From Rhizorhabdus dicambivorans (GTDB lineage Bacteria; Pseudomonadota; Alphaproteobacteria; Sphingomonadales; Sphingomonadaceae), in contig NZ_CP023449.1 of assembly GCF_002355275.1 (NCBI RefSeq), positions 4,008,001 to 4,072,000 of the forward strand: a stretch of 64,000 nucleotides of DNA, written 5' to 3'. How positions within the stretch are numbered: the first letter of the stretch is position 1; every line of letters begins with the position of its first letter. Under the pieces are notes generated by a model. The model did not search any database. It was not told where the DNA came from and worked only from the letters and a program-made list of their open reading frames with translations. Below are positions 8,257 through 16,890 of the stretch, one piece after another. The position numbers and the translations under genes were made by a program.

Positions 8257-8946
8257 ATGGAAGAGGGGAACGAACAGGGGAGCACGGTTTCGCGCGGTCG
8301 CAGGGGCTCCGCCAAAGGCGAGCAGACGCGCATGCGCATCCTCGACGCCGCCGAGGAGCTTTTCTCGGTGCGCGGATATTATGGTGTGTCGTTACGCGAC
8401 ATCACCGTTCATGCCCGGGTCGAGAATGCCCTCGCCAGCTATCATTTCGGCACGAAGGACAAATTGTTCGTCGCGGTGATCGAGCGCCGCGCGGCCGAAC
8501 ATCGCGCCGACATGCTCGCCGCTTTCGAACAGGTGATCGCCGAGGCCGCCCCGGGGCAGCCGAGCAATGAAGCGCTGGTCAGGGCCTATGGCCGTCCGCC
8601 GATGGAGAAGATCGGCCGCGGCAAGGACTGGGCCGCCTATATCCGGCTGATCGTGTCACTGCAGAATCTGGATCGGCGGGACCGGGTGAGCATCCTCACC
8701 AGCCCCTTCTACGACGACGTGATCAAATATGTCATCGACATCTTCCTGCGCGCCAACCCCGGGGTGCCGCGCCGCCGCGTGCTGATGGGCCTCTATTTCC
8801 TGCACGGCGCGTTCATCCACATCCTCTCGCAGGTCCGTGCGCTCGAACGCGTGATGGAAGAGCAGGACGAGCCTCTGCAGGGTGCCGACGATGTGCTGGA
8901 CGAACTGGCCGGCTTCTTCGCGGCGAGGATGCGAGCCACGAACTGA
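8257..8946 (+). CDS. TetR family transcriptional regulator
   Basis: 229 residues. The N-terminal helix-turn-helix is plain: GEQTRMRILDAAEELF, then YYGVSLRDIT (recognition region) and ASYHFGTKDKLFVAVI near residues 60-75. The C-terminal ligand domain is poorly conserved, as usual. The start ATG-GAA-GAG at 8257 follows AAAAGGG. It is divergent from the P450-SnoaL-TonB-SDR operon, and two palindromes in the gap fit its binding sites. It probably represses that operon and itself until the substrate or a CoA-ester intermediate binds. Confidence 0.9.
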   Translation: MEEGNEQGSTVSRGRRGSAKGEQTRMRILDAAEELFSVRGYYGVSLRDITVHARVENALASYHFGTKDKLFVAVIERRAAEHRADMLAAFEQVIAEAAPGQPSNEALVRAYGRPPMEKIGRGKDWAAYIRLIVSLQNLDRRDRVSILTSPFYDDVIKYVIDIFLRANPGVPRRRVLMGLYFLHGAFIHILSQVRALERVMEEQDEPLQGADDVLDELAGFFAARMRATN

Positions 8947-8952
8947 CCGCTC

Positions 8953-8989
8953 GAAAAAGAGATCGCCCCGGTGCGAAGACCGGGGCGAT
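8953..8989 (-). terminator. Rho-independent terminator for the TonB receptor gene
   Basis: A perfect 11-bp stem ATCGCCCCGGT/ACCGGGGCGAT (8962-8972 with 8979-8989), loop GCGAAG. On the minus strand it is followed by CTCTTTTTC. It lies between the convergent TetR and TonB genes. Confidence 0.8.
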
Positions 8990-9010
8990 GGTCACGCCGG
9001 GCGGGACGCG

Positions 9011-11257
9011 TCAGAATTTGTAGCTGAAAGTGCCGCCGAACATCCTGGGTGGCGTTACCGACACACGGTCTACCTCCCGGGCACCGGCTGCATAGTCGGC
9101 CGGGGTCAGCGCATAGAAGAAATAATTGCCCGATGCCGTGGCCGACCATTTGTTCAGCAGATTGCGCACGAACAGCTGGACCTTCCACGGCTGGCCATCG
9201 GGCTGATAGGTCGCCGACGCGTTGACGAAATGCTTCTGCGCGGTCAGCGGCACCACGATCTGCTGCGCGTTGACGGCATCGAGCTGATATTTGGTCGCAT
9301 ATTTATCCGACACGCGCAGGCCGAGCTCACCCCCGCCGATCGGCAGGTTGAGTTCCGCGAAGACGGTCACGTCATGGGTCGGAACGTTGGGCAATGTGTT
9401 GCCGGTGCAGTTCGCGCCCCCCGAAGTGCAATTCGGGAAACTGATGTAGCGGGCATGGGTGTAGGCATAGTTGGCGCCCAGCGAGAGAAGCGGCGAAACC
9501 TTGCCGAGCAGTTCCAGCTCGACACCCTTGACCCGCGCCTTGCCGGCATTGGAGTCCTGGAACACGCCGCCGACGAGCGAGCGAACCTGGAGATCCTTGG
9601 TATCAGCCTGGTAGAGCGCGACATTGGCACGCAGCCGGCGGTCAAACCAGCTGGTCTTGGCGCCCAGTTCATAGCTGGTGCTGCGTTCCGGCTTCAGCGG
9701 CGTCAGCGCGCGCTGGACATTGGTGGCCGCGATCGAGAAGCCACCGCCCTTGTAGCCGCGCGAGACGCTGCCATAGAGCAGCACGTCACGATTGGGCTTG
9801 AACTCGACGATCGCGCGCGGCGTGAAGCCGCTGAAATTCTTGCCCCAGTTGACGAAATAGGCGGCGCCATAGGCGAAGCTGAAACCCTGATGATCGGTAT
9901 AGCCGCGCTTCCTGTCGGTGGTATAGCGGGCGCCGGCCGTGATCGCGAGCTGATCCGACAGGTTGAACTTCATCTCGGCATAGGGCGCGAAGCTGGTCGT
10001 CTTGGCGAGGCCCGCCGCCAGCGCCCGCTGGAACACCCCGCCGGTTATCACCGACAGATAGGACTGGGTGAAGGTACCGTTCTGGTTCAGTTCGATCAGC
10101 TTGTAGATGCTGTCACGCGAATAATAGGCGCCAAGGATATATTCGAGCGTCCGTCCCTTCTCCGACGTCAGCCGCAGTTCCTGGCTGAACGCCCATTCGT
10201 CGTTGACGTCCTTGCGCGGGAACTGGAGCGGCAGCGGGGTCGCGTCGATATCCTCGCCCCATTGCTGCTTGAGCGAGCGGTAGGATGTGATCGCGGTGAC
10301 GGTGCCGAGAGCCGTCGTCCAGTCGAGATGGCCGACGATCGAGAAGACGTGACGCCGCACATAGCCGTCATAATCGGCGTAGCTATCGTGGACATCGGGC
10401 GCAAACTGGTTCTGCTGCGCCACAAAGAAACCGGGGCCGAACAGGCGGCCATGGCTGCCGGCGTTGTTCTGGCGCAGATAGGATGCCTTGAGGTTGATCT
10501 CCAGATCGTCGCGCGGCTGGAAGCGCAGCGATCCGCGCAGGCTGTAGCTTTTCAGGTCGTTGAGCTTGTTCCCGGTGAAGACATTCTTCGTATAGCCATC
10601 GACATGGTGGAAGCTGAACGCGGTGCGCGCCGCGACCTTGTCTGACAGCGGCAGGTTGAAGAAACCGTTGGCCTCGAATCCGGGACGGCTGAGCAGGCTG
10701 GCATTGATCTCGCCGGAAGCGGCATCGAATTCGGGCCGGCGGGTGGTGATCTGGAGCGCGCCGCCGACCACGTTGCGGCCGAAGGTGGTGCCCTGGGGCC
10801 CGCGCAGCACGGCAATCTGGGCGACATCGTAGAAATCGGCATCGAACGAGGCCGTGGTGCCGTAATAAATGTCATCGATGAACACCGCGACCGGCAGGTC
10901 GAGCCCCGGCGCGTCGTTGGTCTGGCTCTGTCCGCGAATCTGGATCGCGGTGGTGCTCGCGCCCTTGAACGGGATGAAGGACAGGCCAGGCACTGCCTGG
11001 ACGACGTCCGCGAAATTCTGGATGCGGTTGCGCTGCACGTCTTCGCCCGACAGCGCCGTGACCGCGATCGGGACACGCTGCAGCGATTCCGCGCGGCGGG
11101 TGGCGGTGACGACGATGTCGGTCAGCCCGGTTTCGCCATTCTCGGCCCCTTGGCCCGGCGCGGCCGCCGGCTGTGCCGACACGGGTGCTGCAAAGGCGAT
11201 CGTGGCAGCCCCCAGCCACAGGCTTGTCTTCCAGCAGAGCTTCTTCATGATCCTCAT
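9011..11257 (-). CDS. TonB-dependent outer-membrane receptor
   Basis: About 748 residues. A signal peptide (KKLCWKTSLWLGAATIAFA, cut near APVSAQ) is followed by a short linker and the plug entry TDIVVTATRRAESLQRVP. GRNVVGGALQITTRRPE lies in the plug, and the barrel ends RMFGGTFSYKF. No STN domain. The start is ambiguous: ATG 11257 or the in-frame ATG 11248, which gives MKKLCWKTS and has GAGG just before it. It is a single gene with its own terminator, divergent from the MFS carrier at 11555. Together the pair could take one substrate across both membranes; that is inferred from position. Confidence 0.92.
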   Translation of the reverse strand: MRIMKKLCWKTSLWLGAATIAFAAPVSAQPAAAPGQGAENGETGLTDIVVTATRRAESLQRVPIAVTALSGEDVQRNRIQNFADVVQAVPGLSFIPFKGASTTAIQIRGQSQTNDAPGLDLPVAVFIDDIYYGTTASFDADFYDVAQIAVLRGPQGTTFGRNVVGGALQITTRRPEFDAASGEINASLLSRPGFEANGFFNLPLSDKVAARTAFSFHHVDGYTKNVFTGNKLNDLKSYSLRGSLRFQPRDDLEINLKASYLRQNNAGSHGRLFGPGFFVAQQNQFAPDVHDSYADYDGYVRRHVFSIVGHLDWTTALGTVTAITSYRSLKQQWGEDIDATPLPLQFPRKDVNDEWAFSQELRLTSEKGRTLEYILGAYYSRDSIYKLIELNQNGTFTQSYLSVITGGVFQRALAAGLAKTTSFAPYAEMKFNLSDQLAITAGARYTTDRKRGYTDHQGFSFAYGAAYFVNWGKNFSGFTPRAIVEFKPNRDVLLYGSVSRGYKGGGFSIAATNVQRALTPLKPERSTSYELGAKTSWFDRRLRANVALYQADTKDLQVRSLVGGVFQDSNAGKARVKGVELELLGKVSPLLSLGANYAYTHARYISFPNCTSGGANCTGNTLPNVPTHDVTVFAELNLPIGGGELGLRVSDKYATKYQLDAVNAQQIVVPLTAQKHFVNASATYQPDGQPWKVQLFVRNLLNKWSATASGNYFFYALTPADYAAGAREVDRVSVTPPRMFGGTFSYKF

Positions 11258-11466
11258 CTCTCAGATTATCGTTATGTTGCAGGGATATGGGTCGATTGGC
11301 GCAGCCGACCGCGGTCTGCTCGCGCGGTAAAGCGCGGCAGCTTCTCATGATGCTGGCCAGTCCGATCGGGTGTGGCCTGACTATGCCCCTGGCACGGCCC
11401 GCCTAGCAACGCCGGAATCGCTCACTTATCCAAAGTGCCAAGATCGTTCTTTCAATGTTCTACTCG

Positions 11467-11481
11467 TCACCTAGCCAAAGC
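11467..11481 (-). promoter_or_regulatory. Copy of the recurring island motif
   Basis: Read on the minus strand the bases are GCTTTGGCTAGGTGA, with a perfect core TTGGCTAGGT. It lies in the 297-base gap between the divergent TonB and MFS genes, 74 bases before the MFS start. Nothing else clear is seen in this gap. Confidence 0.35.
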
Positions 11482-11554
11482 ACCACCTGCCCTTCCTGCC
11501 TGCGAGTGTGCATAAGGAGGCCGGGCCGCGCCCGTACGAGGATCAGGAGAGCAG

Positions 11555-12856
11555 ATGTCCACCAGCGTGATCGAGCCGGACTCCGCCGCGAAGCGGCGCG
11601 AGCAGCGCTATGCCGGCTATGTGCTCGTCCTGCTCTTCCTCGTGTCGGTGTTCAGCTATGTCGACCGGACGATCATCACCGTCCTGCAGGTCCATCTCAA
11701 ACGCGACCTGGCGCTCTCCGACACGCAGCTGGGTGTTCTGACCGGCGCGTCCTTCGCGCTGCTCTACACGATCGGAGCGCTTCCGCTCGCGCGGCTGGCT
11801 GACCGGACGATCCGGCGCAACCTCCTCACCGTCTCACTCTTCGTCTGGAGCCTGATGACCGCGCTGAGCGGCTTCGCCCAGAATTTCATGTCGCTGATCG
11901 CGCTCCGCATGGGCGTCGCGATCGGCGAAGCCGGCTGCGCGCCGACCACCCATTCGCTGATCGCCGACTATTTCACTCCGCGCCGTCGTGCCACCGCAGA
12001 GGCGATCTGGGCGCTGTCGATCCCGATCGGCACGATGCTGGGGCTGGCGGTCGGCGGCTGGCTGGCCGAGACGGTCGGCTGGCGCCACACCTTCATGATC
12101 CTGGGCGTGGCGGGGATCGTCGCCTCCCCCTTCGTCTTCCTCACGCTCAGGGAGCCACGCCGGGGCCAGCATGACGGCCCGGACAGCGATCTCACCATAC
12201 CGGACCTCAGGACCTCGGCCGCGATATTGTGGAACAAGCGCACCTATCGCTACATGGTGTTCGCGATCGGCTTCCACACCATCGTCTATTATGCCTTCAT
12301 GAGCTGGTCCGCGCCCTTCTACGTCCGGCTGCACGGCATGTCGCTGGGGGACGTCGCGTTCCGGCTGGCGCTCCTCACCGGCATCGGCGGCGTGATCGGC
12401 ACCTTCCTGGGCGGCTTCTGCGCCGATCAGTTCGGACGGCGGGATCCGCGCTGGTACATGTGGACCCCGATGGTCGCCTGCCTGCTGACACCGCCCTTCG
12501 CGATCGCGCAGTTCCTGACCGGCGACACCGAACTGTCCTGGCTGCTGGCGATCGTCCCGTCGGTCATGGTCAACGCCTATGTCGCGCCGATCAACGCCAC
12601 CACCCAATCCCTGATGCAGCCGGCGATGCGGGCGCTCGCCTCCTCGATCACGGTGTTCAGCGCCGGCCTGTTCGGCATGGCCGTGGGGCCGGTGCTGGTC
12701 GGCGCGCTCAGCGACATGTTCGCGGCGCGGATGGGTGACGAGGGGCTTCGCTACGCTATCACCCTGCCGATGGCGATAGACTTCATCGCCGCAGCCTTCT
12801 TCTTCATCTCGGCGCGCCACGCGCCTCGGGAGATGGCGCTGAACGACCGGGGCTAG
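11555..12856 (+). CDS. MFS transporter, Spinster-like
   Basis: 433 residues with about twelve hydrophobic segments. The first reads YVLVLLFLVSVFSYVDRT, and the loop LADRTIRRN between helices 2 and 3 matches the MFS signature; GEAGCAPTTHSLIADYF follows helix 4. The FSYVDRT..VLQVHLKRDLALSDTQLG start is the Spinster-type pattern common in sphingomonad catabolic islands. It is likely a proton-linked inner-membrane importer of an organic acid or a hydrophobic substrate. AGGAGAG lies just before the ATG. Single gene between the divergent TonB receptor and the convergent luciferase-like gene. Confidence 0.88.
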   Translation: MSTSVIEPDSAAKRREQRYAGYVLVLLFLVSVFSYVDRTIITVLQVHLKRDLALSDTQLGVLTGASFALLYTIGALPLARLADRTIRRNLLTVSLFVWSLMTALSGFAQNFMSLIALRMGVAIGEAGCAPTTHSLIADYFTPRRRATAEAIWALSIPIGTMLGLAVGGWLAETVGWRHTFMILGVAGIVASPFVFLTLREPRRGQHDGPDSDLTIPDLRTSAAILWNKRTYRYMVFAIGFHTIVYYAFMSWSAPFYVRLHGMSLGDVAFRLALLTGIGGVIGTFLGGFCADQFGRRDPRWYMWTPMVACLLTPPFAIAQFLTGDTELSWLLAIVPSVMVNAYVAPINATTQSLMQPAMRALASSITVFSAGLFGMAVGPVLVGALSDMFAARMGDEGLRYAITLPMAIDFIAAAFFFISARHAPREMALNDRG

Positions 12857-12896
12857 AGCCTCGTCGTTTAGCGCACCAGACGATCAAGGCCCGACG

Positions 12897-12930
12897 TCGC
12901 CCCGGCGGAGGCCCGGGCCGCAACCGGCTC
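12897..12930. repeat. REP-like dispersed repeat, copy 1
   Basis: A GC-rich 34-base unit starting TCGCCCCGGCGGAGG lies between convergent genes. Its first 14-mer CGCCCCGGCGGAGG recurs exactly at 33264, and by eye 29 of 34 positions match a unit at 38427. This is the pattern of REP-type intergenic repeats. Confidence 0.55.
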
Positions 12931-12966
12931 TTGCCGCCACCTCGCAGCCCAGTCGCAACGGGCACA

Positions 12967-13003
12967 AAAGAAAAAGGGGCCCGGATCGACAGACCCGGCC
13001 CCT
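12967..13003 (-). terminator. Rho-independent terminator for the luciferase-like gene
   Basis: Stem AGGGGCC/GGCCCCT (12975-12981 with 12997-13003). On the minus strand it runs into TTTTCTTTT. It sits 24 bases past the stop at 13027. Confidence 0.65.
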
Positions 13004-13026
13004 CCTCTAACTCGATCGATGCGCGA

Positions 13027-13926
13027 TCAGCGCGGCGTGATGCCCATCTCCGCCGCGAAGGCCGCCAGCTTCGCTTCCTTCTCGGCGATGCTCAGCGGTC
13101 CTCCCTTCGGCCAGAGGTGCGGTCCCCACAGCACGATATGGTCGAACCCTTCGGCCAGGAAGCTGCCGACCGTCTCGACGTCCGGGGATTCGGGGCGGAG
13201 GATATAGGAGAGCGGCTCATTCTTGCCGAGCGCGCGCCGTTCGGCCTCGATGGTGTCGCGCAGCCGCAGCGCCTCTTCCAGCGAGATCATCGCCGAGTTC
13301 ATCCACATGTCCGCCACGCGGGCGACGCGGCGCAGCGCCGGACCGGTATTCCCGCCGATCACCAGCGGGATCGGGGTCGGATCCTTCGTCACCTGCTGGC
13401 TGCATTCGAACTGAAAATGCTTGCCGCTATGTTCGAAATAGCCGCCGGCCCAAGCCTTCTGCATGATGTCGATCGCCTCATCGAGGCGCGAGCCGCGCTC
13501 GTTGAAGGGCACGCCGAGGATATCAAACTCCTCCTTCAGCCAGCCCGCGCCGGTGCCCAGCCGGAAGCGGCCGCCCGAGACATGCCAGGCGGTGACGGTG
13601 GCGCGTGCCAGCAGCAGCGGGTGCATCAACGGCACGATGACGATGGCGGTGCCGATCTTGAGGTGCTGGGTGGCGCCCGCCACAGCGCACAGGAAGGCGA
13701 TGGGATCATAAAGGGTGACGTGCGGGCCGAGGATGTCGTCCTCGGTCACCTCGCTCCGTTCGGTATGCCCCGGATGGGCGCTCTGGAACGATGACGGGTT
13801 CACATAATGCTCGCCCATCCACAGCCCTTCGAAGCCGAGGCGGTCGGCCGCTTTCGCCAGCGCGAGCAACTGGTCAGGCGGATAGTCGTAGGTCTGGATG
13901 CCGAACTTGGTCTTGGCCGTGGCCAT
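13027..13926 (-). CDS. LLM class flavin-dependent oxidoreductase
   Basis: 299 residues, from MATAKTKFGIQTYDYPPDQL. The early LGFEGLWMGEHYV (about residues 29-41) and later GTGAGWLKEEF (near 140) are typical of bacterial luciferase-like TIM-barrel monooxygenases that use FMN or F420. CCCGGGAGAGAGAC precedes the ATG at 13926; the frame is open further up only by chance. It lies 25 bases behind the DUF35 gene, and so probably closes the operon acyl-CoA dehydrogenase - thiolase-like - DUF35 - LLM. It may insert oxygen into a cyclic ketone or attack a CoA ester; the substrate cannot be read. Confidence 0.85.
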   Translation of the reverse strand: MATAKTKFGIQTYDYPPDQLLALAKAADRLGFEGLWMGEHYVNPSSFQSAHPGHTERSEVTEDDILGPHVTLYDPIAFLCAVAGATQHLKIGTAIVIVPLMHPLLLARATVTAWHVSGGRFRLGTGAGWLKEEFDILGVPFNERGSRLDEAIDIMQKAWAGGYFEHSGKHFQFECSQQVTKDPTPIPLVIGGNTGPALRRVARVADMWMNSAMISLEEALRLRDTIEAERRALGKNEPLSYILRPESPDVETVGSFLAEGFDHIVLWGPHLWPKGGPLSIAEKEAKLAAFAAEMGITPR

Positions 13927-13951
13927 GTCTCTCTCCCGGGAATTAAAGCTG

Positions 13952-14347
13952 TCAGGCCGACGCGGGCCGCCATTGCGGCAGCGTGACGTCATCGGCGACC
14001 TGTTCGAACCAGACCTCCATCGGCTGGCCGATCTCCAGCGCGGCGTCGCCATCGATCCGGCCGATCAGGCGCACGTCCTGATTGTCGTCCAGGGTGACCA
14101 CCACCAGCACATAGGGGGCCGGATAGTCAGGATGGATCTGGTGGGTGACGGTGGTGAAGCTGTACAGTCTGCCCTTGCCCGATGCCTCCTGCCAGGCACT
14201 GCGCGGTTCGCGGCAATGGCTGCAGAAAGGCGCCGGCGGATGGCTGCCACGCCCGCAATGCTCGCACGCAGCATAGACCAGCCGGTTCTCGCGCGCCGCG
14301 GCGAAGAAGGGGCCGGTATCGCGATCTTCGGTAAATGGCAGGATCAT
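13952..14347 (-). CDS. DUF35 / OB-fold protein with zinc ribbon
   Basis: 131 residues. The N-terminal rubredoxin-like zinc ribbon CEHCGRG...FCSHCREP (four Cys, about residues 27-50) is intact, followed by an OB-fold with SFTTVTHQIHPDY and YVLVVVTLDD. This is the acyl-CoA-binding partner type that pairs with thiolase-superfamily proteins; ChsH2 with the Ltp2 retro-aldolase of steroid side-chain breakdown is the best-known case. The ATG overlaps the stop of the thiolase-like gene by four bases (ATGA), with TGGGGAGGA upstream, which fits a two-subunit enzyme made in equal amounts. Confidence 0.85.
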   Translation of the reverse strand: MILPFTEDRDTGPFFAAARENRLVYAACEHCGRGSHPPAPFCSHCREPRSAWQEASGKGRLYSFTTVTHQIHPDYPAPYVLVVVTLDDNQDVRLIGRIDGDAALEIGQPMEVWFEQVADDVTLPQWRPASA

Positions 14348-15537
14348 GCGTTCCTCCCCAGCACCACGGCCGACCCGAACGGATAGAGACCGCTGGTGAC
14401 GAGGCCGGCCTGGGCCCCCTCGACCTGATTGTCGGCCTCCCCGCGCAGCTGGCGAACGGCTTCGTAGAAATGGTTCAGGCCGTGCATATAGCCCTCGGAC
14501 ATATTTCCCCCGGCGGTGTTGATGGGTATCGAACCGCCCCGCGCGATCGCGCCGGAGGCGGCGAAGGGGCCGCCTTCGCCCGCCCTGCAGAAGCCGAAGG
14601 CTTCGAGCTGAAGCAGAACGCTGATCGTGAAGCAGTCGTAGAGCTGGGCGAAATCCATATCCTGCGGGCCGAGACCCGCGCGGCGCCACAGTTCCTCGGC
14701 CGCCTGCCGCCCGCCGATGTCGGTGACGTCGCCGCGCGACAGTGCCGGGAACATCATGCCCGCCCTAGTGTCGGACGGCTGGCCGCCGGCCACCGCCCGG
14801 ATCGTAACCGGCGGCTTGGCCAGATCGCGGGCGCGCTCGGTGGTCGTCACCACGACGGCGCAGGCACCATCGCTCTCCAGGCAGAAGTCGAACAGGCGCA
14901 GGGGCAGCGAGATCGGACGGGACGCCAGATAGGCCTCCATCGTCAGCGGCTTGTCGTGCATCTGCGCATGGGGCGTGCGATTGGCGGCCTCGCGACAGGC
15001 GATTGCGATCGCGCCGAGATGCTCCTGCTTCGTGCCATATTCGTGCATGTGGCGCTGCGCCATCATCGCGAAATGCTGGCCGGGGGTGAGCAGGCCGTAA
15101 GGCTGGTACAGCTCGTCATAGCTGCCGAAGCCACCCGCCCGCGCCCGAGGGCCGCTGGGCGATCCGAAACGGTCCTCCGACCGACCGTTGAGCGAGCGAT
15201 AGACGACCACCGCCTTCGCCTGGCCCGACAGCACGGCCGCAACCGCGAGCCCGATCATCATCGACGGCGCCGTTCCGCCGGGGCCGGTCTCGCCCCAGAA
15301 GTGCAGCCGCCGGAGGCCGAGCCCGGCCGCGACCGACACCGGCATCGTCCGGTCCATGTCGCAGCGGACGATGCCGTCGATATCATCGGGGCTCAGCCCG
15401 GCATCAGCAATCGCCGCGCGCGCGGCCTCCGTCGCGAGCGCCAATGTGCTGCGTCCCGAATCCTTGGAATATTCGGTCTTGCCGATGCCAACGATCGCGC
15501 ATTTGTCGCGCGCCGCCAGGGCGAGGTCTTCCATCAT
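14344..15537 (-). CDS. Thiolase-superfamily lipid-transfer protein, Ltp2-like, catalytic Cys absent
   Basis: 397 residues, similar in layout to SCPx-type thiolases. Where a thiolase has its nucleophilic Cys this protein has GETGPGGTAPS, so the Cys is missing, and the GHPxGxxG His motif is replaced by GNMSEGYMHG. A conserved LYDCFTISVL is present. The loss of these residues together with a DUF35 partner is the signature of Ltp2-type retro-aldolases, which cleave a 3-hydroxyacyl-CoA formed next to a ring, rather than thiolytic enzymes. That function is inferred. The start is at the tandem ATGs 15537/15534. It lies 25 bases behind the acyl-CoA dehydrogenase and overlaps the DUF35 gene. Confidence 0.8.
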   Translation of the reverse strand: MMEDLALAARDKCAIVGIGKTEYSKDSGRSTLALATEAARAAIADAGLSPDDIDGIVRCDMDRTMPVSVAAGLGLRRLHFWGETGPGGTAPSMMIGLAVAAVLSGQAKAVVVYRSLNGRSEDRFGSPSGPRARAGGFGSYDELYQPYGLLTPGQHFAMMAQRHMHEYGTKQEHLGAIAIACREAANRTPHAQMHDKPLTMEAYLASRPISLPLRLFDFCLESDGACAVVVTTTERARDLAKPPVTIRAVAGGQPSDTRAGMMFPALSRGDVTDIGGRQAAEELWRRAGLGPQDMDFAQLYDCFTISVLLQLEAFGFCRAGEGGPFAASGAIARGGSIPINTAGGNMSEGYMHGLNHFYEAVRQLRGEADNQVEGAQAGLVTSGLYPFGSAVVLGRNA

Positions 15538-15562
15538 CCTGCAATCATCCTTCCGGTCGGCC

Positions 15563-16855
15563 TCAGGCGGCGATGTCCTGCTCGACCCAGTCGGCATATT
15601 TCTTGAGCGCGGCTTCGCGCTGATAGGGAATATAGCCGGTGGGGAAGAGATCGTCGGTGCCCTTGTGCTCGCGCAGGGTCAGCTTGGCGACGGTGAGCTT
15701 GTGTATCTCGGTGGGGCCGTCGGCCAGGCCGGTATGGTAGCTGTCCATCACCTGATCGATGAACGGCATGTCTGGCGTCAGGCCCAGCGAACCATGGATC
15801 TGCAAGGCGCGCGAGGCGACGTCGTGCATCACCTTGGGCATCAGCACCTTCACCGCCGCGATGTCGCGCAGCACCTTCTTATAGTCGTTATACTCGTCGA
15901 TCTTCCACGCGGTCTGGAGGAGCAGCAGCCGGAACTGCTCGATCTCCATCCAGCTGTCGCCGATTTTCTCCTGCACCAGCTGCTTCTCGGACAGCAGGCC
16001 GCCCTGGGTGAAGCGGCTCAGCGCCCGCTCGCACATCATGTCGAGTGCCTTCTTGCACTGCGCCAGGGTCCGCATCGCATGGTGGATGCGGCCGCCGCCG
16101 AGCCGCGTCTGCGCGACGGTGAAGCCGCCGCCCCGCTCGCCGAGCAGATGGTCCCTGGGCACGCGCACGTCGGTGTAGCGGAGATAGGCGTGGCTCGGCC
16201 AGGCGCTGTTGCCGTGCGGCATGTTCTTGACGATTTCCAGCCCCGGCGTGTCGGCGGGGACGATGAACGCCGACAACCGATTGTGGCGTGCGGCGTCCGG
16301 ATCGGTCACCGCCATGGTGATCAGGAAGCTCGCGACATGGGCATGGCTGGAGAACCATTTCTCGCCGTTGATCACCCATTCGTCGCCGACCAGCTCGGCC
16401 TTGCAGGTGAACTGGGTCGGGTCCGATCCGCCACGCGGCTCGGTCATCGAGAAACAGGAGACGATATCGTTGTCGAGCAGCGGCTGCAGATATTTCGCCT
16501 TCTGCGCCTCGGTCCCGAATTTGGCCAATATCTCGCCATTACCGGTATCTGGCGCCTGGATACCGAACACGGTCGGCCCAAACGCCGATCGGCCGAGTAT
16601 CTCGTTCATCAGCGCCAGCTTGAGCTGGCCATAGCCCTGGCCGCCATGGTCGGGCTCGAGATGACAGGCCCACAGCTGCTGCTCGCGCACCTTGGCCTGC
16701 AGCGGCTTCACGATCGCGTTGCGGCGCGCATTATGGACGTCGTAGGGGCTGAAGTCGCAGATATGGTCGAGCGGTTCGACCTCCTCGCGGACGAAGCGCT
16801 CGATCCAGTCGAGCTTCGCCTGGAATATGGGATCGGTCGAAAAGCCCCAGCTCAT
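15563..16855 (-). CDS. Acyl-CoA dehydrogenase (ACAD10/11-like C-terminus)
   Basis: 430 residues from MSWGFSTDPIFQAKLDWIERF. It has the FAD-contact segment CFSMTEPRGGSDPTQF, then [21 protein letters not shown] and a C-terminal region ending LADGPTEIHKLTVAKL. That ending groups it with the longer, ACAD10/11-like acyl-CoA dehydrogenases. The ATG at 16855 has GAAGGAAA upstream; the longer open frame overlaps the LuxR gene and is rejected. First gene of the operon that continues with the Ltp2-like, DUF35 and LLM genes. It would make the enoyl-CoA that is hydrated before retro-aldol cleavage. Confidence 0.9.
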   Translation of the reverse strand: MSWGFSTDPIFQAKLDWIERFVREEVEPLDHICDFSPYDVHNARRNAIVKPLQAKVREQQLWACHLEPDHGGQGYGQLKLALMNEILGRSAFGPTVFGIQAPDTGNGEILAKFGTEAQKAKYLQPLLDNDIVSCFSMTEPRGGSDPTQFTCKAELVGDEWVINGEKWFSSHAHVASFLITMAVTDPDAARHNRLSAFIVPADTPGLEIVKNMPHGNSAWPSHAYLRYTDVRVPRDHLLGERGGGFTVAQTRLGGGRIHHAMRTLAQCKKALDMMCERALSRFTQGGLLSEKQLVQEKIGDSWMEIEQFRLLLLQTAWKIDEYNDYKKVLRDIAAVKVLMPKVMHDVASRALQIHGSLGLTPDMPFIDQVMDSYHTGLADGPTEIHKLTVAKLTLREHKGTDDLFPTGYIPYQREAALKKYADWVEQDIAA

Positions 16856-16890
16856 GTCGTTTCCTTCTTCATTCTTTCGGGGAAGCGGCG

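Noticed and set aside
8882-10645. 587-codon plus-strand frame
   Set aside because: Overlaps the TonB receptor on the other strand almost completely; the receptor has a signal peptide, plug and terminal Phe, the frame has none.
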